Of a stretch of 64,000 nt of DNA, positions 54,777 to 64,000 are shown piece by piece (within the stretch, counting starts at the first letter, position 1; the number at the start of each line of letters is the position of its first letter). Where the stretch lies: contig OY755045.1 in the NCBI GenBank assembly GCA_963576565.1, positions 7,623,477 to 7,687,476 of the forward strand, in the 5' to 3' direction. A model generated the notes under the pieces. That model made no database searches and had not been told where the DNA came from. It saw nothing but the letters and a program-made list of their open reading frames with translations. The DNA is from Aspidapion aeneum. Taxonomy: Eukaryota; Arthropoda; Insecta; Coleoptera; Brentidae. Made by a program: the position numbers and the translations under genes.

Positions 54777-55762
54777 CAGGGTGGGGAAAAAAGACCGGAA
54801 CCCCTTAATATCTCAAAAACTAAGACATATATCAAAAAATGTTTCAAATATAAGTTGTAAGGCTTAATTTAATCTATTTAGCTGTCACATTGACTTTGAC
54901 GAATCTGTCAGTTTAAAAGGATTTTTCAGAGGTAACTTTAAAATTTTAAATGATACCCCTTGTTTTTTGTATTTCCATTTCTAGCCAGGTAAAATGTACA
55001 TTCAAATTCGTTATGACATCGAACTGTCATTTCATAGAAAAAGTAATAATTTTTATTTTCCTCTTCAGTGACCTTAAACATGTGAAGATCAGTACCCTGA
55101 TGATGTACTGAAGTGTCAACAAAGCAGTGACAGAAATTTTGCACGGATGTATCTAAATTAGTACCCTTTTAAATCAGAATGAAATTGACAAGAATTATTT
55201 ATTTTTATAACAATAATAATGTTTTTAAGCTCTATCGGCACAAATAAATAAATAAATAATCTTTTCGCGTTCTGTTAGATGCTGCATTACGAAAACAGAA
55301 GAAATATTGAAATTTGTTATAAAAATAAATAATTCTTGTCAATTTGATTCTGATTTAAAACGGTACTAATTTAGATACATACATATGTGAAAAATTTCTG
55401 TCACTGCTTTGTTGACACTTCAGTACATCATCAGGGTACTGATCTCCACACGTTTAAGGTCACTAAAGAGTAAAATAAAAATTTTAACTTTTTCTATGAA
55501 ATGACAGTTAGATGTCAAATGTCATAATGAATTTGAACGTACATTTTACCTGGCTACAAATGGAAATACAAAAAACAAGGGGGTCCCATTTAAAATTTTA
55601 AAGTTAGCTCTGAAAAATCCCTTAAAACTGACAGATACGTCAAAGTCAATGTGACAGCTAAATAGATTAAATTAAGCCTTACAACTTTTATTTGAAACAT
55701 TTTTTGATATATGTCTTAGTTTTTGAGATATTTAGGGGTTCCGGTCTTTTTTCCCCACCCTG
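54777..55762. mobile_element. Long-palindrome mariner-type MITE
   Basis: TA-flanked (54775-54776, 55763-55764). Ends CAGGGTGGGGAAAAAAGACC and the inverse. The two arms (about 54777-55213 and 55315-55762) are complementary for nearly 440 bp with scattered differences, around a ~100-bp loop with 'aaataaataaataaat'. Transcripts would form a very long hairpin. Confidence 0.88.
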
Positions 55763-55776
55763 TATATTTTATTTAT

Positions 55777-55905
55777 TAACAACTTCCACTGTTTGAGATT
55801 TTCCGAAATTAAATTTTTCGGCGATATTTCGTGCTGATAGATGTTCCTTCACCGAAACGTTAACAACTTCAATTTTTTCACGTAAACTAAGAAGTTTCTT
55901 TACTA
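55777..55905 (-). pseudogene. N-terminal HTH of a pogo/CENP-B-type transposase
   Basis: The reverse strand reads LLSLREKIEVVNVSVKEHLS, then ARNIAEKFNFGKSQTVEVVN and a stop: the psq-like helix-turn-helix opening of pogo/Tigger transposases (LSLxEKxxVI...S.R.IAEKF.IGKSQ). About 40 residues survive. The initiator Met, the CENP-B second domain and the DDE core are missing. Confidence 0.75.
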
Positions 55906-56311
55906 GGCCCTATTTCAAAGAGATGTGTTACTACCAGACTGAACAATAAAAATAAACACAGCAGTCCCGCCGAATAAAATATTGTTGTAAATACGATAGA
56001 AGTATTTAGTCTTTGCATTAAAACGGAAAGAGATAATTCCGCGACTGCAGAGTCCATTGTTGCCAACATACTACATAATATTTATGCTCATGTTGTGCAG
56101 TGCTCCGTTCCGTTGTCAGAGGTTCGCTTCCGGCTAAGGGAGGTTTCAGAATTTTTTAACCAAAAAAAATTGTCCGCGTCCGGTTATTAGAGTGTCCGGT
56201 TATAGGAGTGAATTTTACATGTAAAGAAATAGTCAAAAGCTTGGTTCTAACAAATTTGTCCGCCTAAAGGGAGTGTCCGCTTAATAGAGGTGTCCGTAAG
56301 GAGAGGTTTCA

Positions 56312-57833
56312 CCGAGGGGTAAATATCTGCCCAAAATGTTGTACACCATAAATCCTTTTTGGCAAATAAATTCCTAGAAATCCTAATAAATCCCTATAAA
56401 TCCTGTTAAATCACCAATAATTTCCTATAAATCCTTATAAATCCCAATAATTCCAAAGAAATCCCTATAAATCCCTATAAATCCCCATAAATCCGAATAA
56501 ATCCCCGTAAATCCTTTGTAGTTTTACTTATATAGCTTGTTTTTAATTTAAATTTGACAAATGACCTGACGGCTTAGATGCGAGGGAAGAGGCAAGTAAT
56601 AAGATGCGTTCAAAGATTTTAAAAAAAAATATTAGCTAGCAAATAATAAAACAATTGAGATTAACTAATAACATGTCATCAATTCTAATTTTTATTTCTG
56701 TAAGCGATATTAATCTGACTTAAGACATCCTCGGTAATATTGAAAATATTCGATTCATTCTCCTTTATTGATACTGGTCCGAAAAATATATATTCCGTTT
56801 CTACGTTGGACAAATCTTGTTTCCCAGGCCATTTAAATTCATTTTTTTTCGTTTATTTTGTCTTAAAAATTTAATTTCTATTTAAGATTTGTTACACACA
56901 AACCTGTGAAAAGTTAAATACAAAACTTCACTTTGTGAACAGGACATAATCCTTGTTATGAACATGTTAAAACTTACCTAAGGTTTCACCAAGGGTTTCA
57001 CTTTTTAACTCACTGATTATTCACTGTAAATCACGAAAACAGAAACGCATATTAATATGCTCTCGAATAGGCTGAATTAGTGGCAAATGCATAAGATGTT
57101 GCCAGTGGCGTAGCGTGAGGGGGGTTGTCCCCCCCATTCCCCCCCCCCCCGCCCCAAGGGTACTGGCGCCCCATGGGTGCCCGAAGCGCCCTAAGCTTTA
57201 TTAAGTAGCACGGCAAAAATTGAGAGGGCGGCAAAGGAAACTCAAGACTTGATGAACTTTTTTTTTTGGTCACAAGATTTTTATGGGCGCCCTTTATAGC
57301 TGTCGGCCCCGCCCCCGCCCCTTCAGGCACGCTACGCCGCTGGATGTTGCCAAACTTAACTCTCAATAAACATGAGTGCCGAGCATAAAGTAATCCGACA
57401 AATAATCTTTATATACTTAAAAACAGATTAATCATAAATTTAAATTTTCACTTGCTTGATTCGTTGTTTTTATTTTATAGCTAATTTCTTTATAATATGG
57501 ACTTCAATATGGATTAATTAAATAAATATTTTCCCAAAATTTTCGTTGGGTCTAGTTAGACTCGCAACGCCGCGCGAAAAGCGTGTTTATCGAGATCCCC
57601 GAACGATTTTTGGCACGTGCTAGGCGATTGCTTTTGCGCAGAACATGATTTAAATCCTTGATAAATCCTTGGTAAATCCTTGATAAATCCTCGGTAAATC
57701 CTCGTAAATCCTCATAAATCCCTAGTAAATTACCGTAAATCCCAGTAAATCCCCGTAAATCCACGTAAATCCCCGTAAATCCTCATAAATCCTCCAGATT
57801 GTACACCATAAATCCTCAGATATTTACCCTCGG
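56312..57833. mobile_element. CCGAGGGG-family element with AAATCC 10-bp minisatellite arms
   Basis: Ends CCGAGGGGTAAATATCTG and CAGATATTTACCCTCGG; 6-bp duplication gtttca (56306-56311, 57834-57839). The uninterrupted site 'ggtttcactg' is the pogo end itself. TTGTACACCATAAATCC occurs near both ends. Array 1 (56352-56520) and array 2 (57651-57815) are same-direction units of about 10 bp (taaatcccta-like). The 1.1-kb core is unrelated to the core of the member at 36924 and contains a younger hAT MITE. Confidence 0.82.
57103..57342. mobile_element. hAT-type MITE (CAGCGGCGTAGCG family B), copy 2
   Basis: CAGTGGCGTAGCGTG...CACGCTACGCCGCTG?-type ends (right end ...GCACGCTACGCCGCTG); exact 8-bp duplication gatgttgc (57095-57102, 57343-57350). 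G/C-rich arms and the internal 'tttttttggtcacaagattt' block as in copies 1 and 3. Nested in the AAATCC element. Confidence 0.9.
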
Positions 57834-57843
57834 GTTTCACTGT

Positions 57844-59261
57844 GTTTGTAACTGATAATTATTAATATTACATTTAAAAAGAAAATGTAGGTACTTAAAA
57901 CTTCAAGTACTTTTACAAATCTGATTATGTTTTATACTTTTAAGTATTTTAACTTTGTTATTATTATGTTAGCTCTGCTTCCCGAAGAGAAGTACCGAGT
58001 TCCAGTACATTGAGTCCATATAGATGCTAAAAACCCAAATTTTTAATTGATGTTTAGAAAAACTTCATTTGTAGCATTGTATACTGTTATAAAAATGAAG
58101 ATTTATTTTTAAGTATCCTAAAATTTTTATTTAGATGCTGTGCCTGAACCGAACCGAATCGAACCCCCCTAGAAAAAAATATATGCACTTCTAGCCTAGA
58201 GAAAAATTAATACTTAAAGAATTTTTTATTCACCATTACCCCCTAGATTATGGCCCAGATCCTCGCTTGCATAGAACAATTTTTTGCGTATCGGGCCTTG
58301 CTTAAAACATAGTATGCCTGATCCTAAACTTTTCCAAACACCCATTCGATTTGCCCTCAAGATAATAAAAAATTTTGGACCTTTTCTTTTGCGTTGTTTT
58401 TGATCAAAGATAAACCACGTTAAAATACCCTGTTTTTCGTACCTTTTATGGCATAATTTTTGTGTAATTTATGTATTTTTGGACCTAATCTGATTTCCCG
58501 AAAGCTTCATTCTATTAAACCTGGTCCTGGTGACAACTGACAACGGTTTTGAAGATTTGTGGCCCCTATGTTGTTTGAATTGCTGTAAATTGGCCAAAAT
58601 GTATTCTGGTCAGGAATGAATAATACAATTTTGTTTTATTTTATCATTTATACCCTCGTAAAAATCTCACTATTTTAAATATTTTATAAGTTATATTATT
58701 TTTTAATATTAATTTTTAAGTTGGTAATTATTTTTTTACTTATTGCCAGGTATCACAAACACTTTTATTTTTTTTAAATGTTAATAATTGGAAAGATAAT
58801 ATAATGGATACATAGATGGTTGACTTGAAATCCTAGAAAAATAATTAAAAATAATATTTTAAACAATGTCCTATTGATGTAAAATGTTTAGATATTTATC
58901 TCTACTAATTATGGTGTTATTATTTTATTTTTAAAATTTTTTGCGATTCTGCCTCAACAGTTACACAGTAAAACAGTTCACAAAACAATTTGTCAAACAT
59001 CATACGAGTAATATAAAGACATTAATAAAAAACAAACTCGAAACATAACACCTTTGGTATAAACCCATATACCATTCTTGTGCCCATTGTATTAGATATC
59101 TCCATATCTGTATCTGTAGGCCTGATAAGATCTATGCTAAATATACCTACATCTGTATATGTATGACACGAGCCACACAATAAAAAATGAACTGCGAATT
59201 TTTATAGCGGGTCCACACCAAACCAACAAATAAAAAACAAAACAGCATCTCAATGTTTTCA
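57844..59261. other. Unassigned 1.4-kb AT-rich stretch
   Basis: No gene seen. 57990-58035 has weak similarity to part of the ~170-bp repeat ('accgagttccagtac'). A (GAACC)-type island lies at 58149-58167. Confidence 0.45.
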
Positions 59262-59950
59262 AACATTTTTGAAACAAAATGAGACGGCTATCAGTTTGGG
59301 TGAGACACTGCTCAGATCTTCTGAGTTAATCTGAGGTTTACCGAAAGTATTCTGACGTAAACATGCAATAGCCGGACATTCGCACAGTACATGTCTGACT
59401 GTTTCGTCATTCTCCATACAGAGTCTACATTCAGTCTCTTCTGTTAGTACCATTCTGTGCATGGGTACTCTCAGTCGACAGTGACCAGTAAATAGACCAG
59501 TCACTATACGTATCTCCTGTCTGTTAAGTCCAATGATGTTCCTGGCTCGGTTTCTACAAGGTCCTTTAATGAACTGTTTAGAGTGAGTTAGTTCTGGTAT
59601 ATTTATCCAGTATTGTTGGTAGCTATTCTCTATCCACTTTAATATGGTTGATTTAGCAGCATTGTATGATAATCTCAGGGCTGGTTCGTGGCCGAAAAAT
59701 TCGGCAGATGCCGCTTTCCTCGTTGCTTAGCTGCGGCCTCATTTCCCTCGTGCCCAGAATGCCCTAGTATCCATACTAATGACACATTATTAGCGCTACC
59801 AAGCGCATTCAACGAATCCCTGCAGCTCCGGACGGTTCTCGATGAGACCGTATAGGACTCAAGCGCTCTTAAGGCTGTTTGACTGTCGGAGAAGATTTTT
59901 ATTGTCCTTTTGATCCTTTCAAAAACTGTGTTGCTAAAATAATCATTCTC
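59262..59950 (-). pseudogene. RNase H and zinc knuckle of an I-clade-like LINE, second family
   Basis: Reverse strand: TIKIFSDSQTALRALESYTV, NVSLVWILGHSGHEGNEAA (the usual last Asp after NEA-A appears to be Ala), then a frame change near 59700, FGHEPALRLSYNAAKSTILK, RNIIGLNRQEIRIVTGLFTG and a CCHC knuckle ECRLCMENDETVRHVLCEC (C-x2-C-x8-H-x4-C). Same domain order as 21876-22457 but clearly a different lineage. The polymerase is missing. Confidence 0.82.
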
Positions 59951-60317
59951 TTGTAATATCTTTCGACTTACACTTCGTCTTTAAATGGACGTGACTCAAG
60001 TATAAACTATATGACATTAAAGAAGATGTTAAATATGGTACCTCCCAAATAGAACAATCTGTACGGTGTCGGACTTAATCTGTGGTCTATACCTTTGTGA
60101 TTTGGTACCACTATACCATAGACAGTGGTACGGCTTAATCGCGAATAGTAATCAAAAGAACGCGCCTTTTAAGGTGGTAGAATTTTTTAAAGAAAATTAA
60201 TCATATTGGAAATATACAGACTGATATTAGAGATCTTTTGCAGGCACTACAGTAGCTTACTTTATCCTTTATTAATGTGACATTAAACGACAGATGTCAC
60301 GTGATATTTAGAAGTCC
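59951..60317. other. Unassigned stretch
   Basis: No gene seen; 'ggtaccactataccatag' near 60102. Confidence 0.5.
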
Positions 60318-62140
60318 AATCAAAGCCAACAAAAAAATACAGGCCACGACCTTGAAAAAATCAGCTGTTCTCGAGGGGCTGAATTTTACATTGGGTCTTA
60401 TTGGAGGTCAGATGTTTTTTTTATGATATTTTCAAAAAGGCACTACAGATCAGGGCTATCAAAATGGATGGCCACGATCCTCCACTTTGTTGACGTCACA
60501 TCCGGGGCTGATTTTTTTTTAATGGTCACGTTACGACACAGCTGATTGTCTTTAAAATATTAAAGTTGGAATGACGGTTCATGGATATTTGATTTTTTTT
60601 TAATAAAGCCGTTTTTGAGATTGTTTTTACTTTATTCTGGCAGAACAATTTTTTTTAAATTTATAGTAAGCCCTAATTTTTCATAGCCGCTTCATTAGCT
60701 CACACAAAAATTAAGTTTAAAGCAGAAGTGAATGTGACAATCACATATGACAAAGTCAAATACATGTCAAATATAACAGTTGGCATTTGGTACATGGCGG
60801 GTAATTTGAATTCAAAATAAGGAATGCTAAATCTTGAAGATTTTAACCTTTTAATCATGTTGCTTCCTTACAAACCTTTGGTGGAATATCGGGATGGTGT
60901 CTGAGAATATTGCACTGAAATTTTGCGGAAATCTGTAGTGCCATTTTGAAAATATCATATAAAAACGTCTGACCTCCCATAAGACCCAATGTAAAATTCA
61001 GCCCCGGGAGAACAGCTGATTTTTTCAGGGTCGTGGCCTCTATTTTTGTGTTGGCCTTGGGCCACGATCCTCCACTTTGTTGACGTCACATCCGGGGCTG
61101 ATTTTTTTTGATGGTCACGTTACGACACAGCTGATTGTCTTTAAAATATTAAAGTTGGAATGACGGTTCATGGATATTTGATTTTTTTTAATAAAGCCGT
61201 TTTTGAGATTGTTTTTACTTTATTCTGGCAGAACAATTTTTTTTAAATGTATAGTAAGCCCTAATTTTTCATAGCCGCTTCATTAGCTCACACAAAAATT
61301 AAGTTTAAAGCAGAAGTGAATGTGACAATCACATATGACAAAGTCAAATACATGTCAAATATAACAGTTGGCATTTGGTACATGGCGGGTAATTTGAATT
61401 CAAAATAAGGAATGCTAAATCTTGAAGATTTTAACCTTTTAATCATGTTGCTTCCTTACAAACCTTTGGTGGAATATCGGGATGGTGTCTGAGAATATTG
61501 CACTGAAATTTTGCGGAAATCTGTAGTGCCATTTTGAAAATATCATACAAAAACGTCTGACCTCCCATAAGACCCAATGTAAAATTCAGCCCCGGGAGAA
61601 CAGCTGATTTTTTCAGGGTCGTGGCCTCTATTTTTGTGTTGGCCTTGTACAGATTTCCTCGAAATTTCTGTGAAACATTTTCAGACTCAATCACGATATT
61701 CCACCAAACTTTTGTAAGGATGCATGATGATTACAAGGTTTAAAATCTTCAAGATTTAGCATTCCTTATTTTGAATTCAAATTACGCGCCATGTACCGCA
61801 TGCCAACTGTTATATTTGACATGTATTTGACTTTGTCATCTGTGTTTGTCATGGCATTTGTTTATTTGTTTTTATTGTAAAACTTAAAACTATTTCGATT
61901 ATTTAATGATTTTTTTACAATCAAGTTCATTTAAAATCTAAATATGAACCGAACCGAACCAGCGATAATCTTTTTAACATAAAAAAATCATTTTTTGATG
62001 TAATTTTTGTTTTAAATAACTATATTAAGTTTTAAAAGTCTGCTGAGTGCCGAATATAAACAAATAGATGTAGGTAATCCAATTACTTTCCACGCAGAAA
62101 TTAACACATTCGCTTCTGCGTTAAATTTAATTTTTACCTG
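60318..62140 (-). mobile_element. Older inverted copy of the CAGGGCTATC MITE, interrupted
   Basis: 60318-60450 is the inverse of the family right end ('ccgaccttgaaaaaatcagc', 'ctgaattttacattgggtct'). It stops at 'cactacagat' and resumes at 61648 with 'tacagattt', continuing as inverse to about 61855. A further block at 62100-62135 ('cacattcgcttctgc') is the inverse of the left part. Between lie a tandem pair of younger copies and an unassigned 245-bp stretch (61856-62100). Confidence 0.75.
60451..61647 (+). mobile_element. Tandem dimer of the CAGGGCTATC hAT-like MITE
   Basis: Unit 1 (60451-61059) starts CAGGGCTATCAAAATGG and ends TGTTGGCCTTG. Unit 2 (61060-61647) follows directly, beginning at GGCCACGATCC without the first ~20 bp. 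The units are nearly identical. 'tacagat' lies on both outer sides (60444-60450, 61648-61654), consistent with insertion of a dimer at one target. Confidence 0.85.
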
Positions 62141-62349
62141 AGTTTTCATACCTTTGACCAGAAACTAGTATAATATAATAGACAGTCAATTTACATTAGG
62201 CTAATAGCATACTCTAAAATTCACGCACTCGGCACCTTTGAACGCAGCCGGTGACGACCGGTGAGGGCGCTGATTTCCCTATTCGTTTGGTAATAGCAGG
62301 TAACCACATGAACTGGAATGCTAGCTCTGTCTTTTTTTTCTTAGGCAAT

Positions 62350-62743
62350 CAGCGGCGTAGCGTGGGGGGGCGCGGGGGGTTCGCCCCCCCCCCGCCCCAA
62401 GGGTAGTGGCGCCCCATAGGTGGCCGAAGCGCCCTCAGCATTATTAAGTCGGGCCGGTAACGGCCAATTGAGTGGATGCCAAAGGAAACTAACGACATAA
62501 AGACCTTTTGTTTTTTTTTTGGTCGCAAGATTCGTGAGAGGCGCCCTTGTGACTTATCGGCCGCCCCCTCACACATGATGACCTTGTTTTTGTTTTTTTT
62601 TTTTGGTCGCAAGATTTGTGAGAGGCGCCCTTTTGACCTTTTTCCTTTTTGTTTTTTTTTGTCGCAAGATTTTTCATCAGTTTTCAGAGGCGCCCTTTTT
62701 AGCTGACGCCCCCCCCCGCCCTTTCGGGCACGCTACGCCGCTG
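62350..62743. mobile_element. hAT-type MITE (CAGCGGCGTAGCG family B), copy 3
   Basis: Ends CAGCGGCGTAGCGTG and CACGCTACGCCGCTG; 8-bp duplication with one mismatch (taggcaat 62342-62349, tatgcaat 62744-62751). Three internal 'ggtcgcaagat' plus 'gaggcgccctt' units, the inverse of the repeats in copy 1. Confidence 0.88.
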
Positions 62744-62989
62744 TATGCAATAATTTACATAGGAAAAAAGAGAGAGGAAGCGTTTCTCTGCCTTCATAGT
62801 GCAGTGTTGCCGATATTTCATTTAATACAAAATCATTTGGAAAAATCTTTCAATCACTGCTTTCAGTATACATGCAACCTTCGTCAGGGGTGGACGCGTC
62901 TTGCCCAGTGGAGGGCATAGATATGTAGGTAAGAAAAAGTAGATATATTTTCTGACTTCCAAGAGTTAACGCCAGAAACACATGTACAG

Positions 62990-63590
62990 TCCTTAAACCT
63001 GTTGCTAAAAATTTTCGGACAACTCAGGAATTTTTTGGAAAAACTCAAGAAATTTTCGGAAATGTCAGGAAAACCCCGGAAAATGTTTGGGAAATGTTCG
63101 GAAACATACATTTTTATAAAACTTGCGAAATGTTCGCAAAAACTTGGAAAATGTTCAAAAAACTCGAGAAAAGTTTTAAAAAAACTTTACAAATGTTCGA
63201 AAAAACTCGAGAAATTTTTGAAAAACACGGAAAATCTTCAAAAAACCTCGGACAATTTTCAGAAAACTTTACAAATATTCGATAAACCACGGAAAATGCT
63301 CGGAAAAACTAGGAAAATTTTCGGAAATCTCGGAAAATATTCAGAAAAACTAGGAAACTTTTTGGAAAACTGGGGAAATGTTCAGAAAAACACAGAAAAT
63401 GTTTAAAAAAGTCGAGAAAAGTTTAGAAAAACTTTGTAAAAGTTCAAAAAAACTCGAGAAATTTTCGAAAAACTCGGAAAATGTTTAGAAAAACTCAAAG
63501 AATTTTCCGAAAACTTTAAAAATGTTCAAAAAACCTCGGGAAATGCTCGGAAAAACTAGGAAAATTTTCGGAAATCTCGGAAAATGTTAT
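62990..63590. repeat. Degenerate ~21-bp tandem array
   Basis: Units of the form 'gaaaaactcggaaaatgttc' repeat about 28 times with substitutions and indels. The K/N/F-rich 134-codon frame at 63002-63406 is a product of the repeat and is not called as a gene. Confidence 0.8.
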
Positions 63591-63654
63591 TTTATTAGTT
63601 TATGCTTTGACGAAAGAAGAATAGGGTATTTGACAAATTTTAGAAAAGTTTAGT

Positions 63655-64000
63655 TTTAGTTTAGAATGATACATAGGTTCCTAATTTGCTACGCAAAATT
63701 ATTAAAATAGTATATTTTATCATGACCACATTAAAAATCAAGTTTTCTAATTTCCGATTTAAATTTGCCGCTAAAACGCTCATTTCTAGCATGGCATTGC
63801 AATGACGTCACAGCGCAGTAAATTCGCGGGCAGATACACGGTGTAGTGTTTATTTGTTTTTGGTCTGTGTTTTTACTGTTTTTTATGTAAAAAAATGTCC
63901 TATAAGTGGTGTGTAGTTCCTCAGTGTTCGAATACTAGCATAAAAACACCTGAAAACTATTATTCATGAGACTACAGCAGTAAAAGAACGGAAAAAGTGG
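63655..64000 (+). pseudogene. THAP-domain first-exon remnant, copy 2 (cut by window end)
   Basis: Collinear with 9100-9440. The ATG at 63895 opens MSYKWCVVPQCSNTSIKTPE. The zinc-ligand Cys that is Ser in copy 1 is kept here, while the neighbouring Cys is Trp. A frameshift follows NYY, then ETTAVKERKKW. TGACGTCA is at 63803-63810, 92 bp before the ATG. The two copies differ by scattered substitutions; the rest lies outside the window. Confidence 0.72.

Larger units (their letters stand above)
54711..57843 (-). mobile_element. Pogo/Tigger-like transposon remnant with two nested insertions
   Basis: Subterminal 'tgtccgctta' and 'gtccggttat' motifs at 54711-54770 and 56170-56311. The terminal GGTTTCACTG is split at 56311 and completed at 57840-57843. 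The inverse matches the 40838 end (CAGTGAAACC). Insertions: palindromic MITE 54777-55762 and the CCGAGGGG element 56312-57833. Only a short transposase N-terminal piece remains (55777-55905). Its reverse orientation is consistent with the right end being the 5' end. Confidence 0.7.

Noticed and set aside
63002..63406. 134-codon Lys/Asn/Phe-rich frame
   Set aside because: Translation of the ~21-bp degenerate array; overlapping frames look alike.

Overview
This 64-kb window looks like intergenic DNA from a large, AT-rich, transposon-filled insect genome. The mix of Jockey-like, RTE-like and I-clade-like non-LTR retrotransposons, pogo and rosa-like mariner remnants, hAT-type MITEs, and THAP and MADF exon debris fits an arthropod. 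A leaf-beetle-like genome is my guess from general familiarity with such repeats and cannot be proved from sequence alone. I found no intact host gene, no rRNA and no convincing functional tRNA. Open frames are short, and those with recognisable content are broken transposon proteins.

Layout. 1-6.2 kb: a foldback element with perfect 137-bp arms, a LINE 3' end split by a hAT-like MITE, an RTE-like remnant, and two copies of a hairpin-ended element with internal minisatellite (E2). 6.4-16 kb: hAT MITEs, a THAP exon remnant, a four-layer nest of inverted-repeat elements carrying a C2H2 zinc-finger frame (13.0-15.4 kb), and a MADF remnant. 16-32.7 kb: mostly non-LTR remnants (a CR1/Jockey-like C terminus, LINE-A, LINE-B, Jockey, I-clade RNase H, RTE), several with readable target-site duplications, plus a ~170-bp tandem repeat. 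35-41 kb: LINE-A and Jockey copies, a 1.9-kb inverted-repeat element full of 10-bp minisatellite units, a hAT MITE and a pogo end. 41-52.4 kb: nested hAT-like and mariner elements with two separate transposase fragments. 53-58 kb: a LINE inside an E3 repeat, then a pogo remnant broken by a long palindromic mariner-type MITE and a second minisatellite element. 59-64 kb: an I-clade remnant, a self-nested hAT-like MITE cluster, another hAT MITE, a ~21-bp degenerate array and a second THAP copy.

Two observations look most novel. (1) A family with CCGAGGGG terminal inverted repeats and 6-bp target duplications (ttgtga, tattta, gtttca) has three members, of 112, 1,903 and 1,522 bp. The two large ones carry arrays of about 10-bp units, of different sequence in each, on both sides of a unique core. 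(2) Two copies of a 33-38 bp micro inverted-repeat element (CATAGAGTAAG ends) each have a 7-bp target duplication, and the uninterrupted site can be read from a related repeat elsewhere in the window. The nesting order gives a relative insertion history for much of the region.
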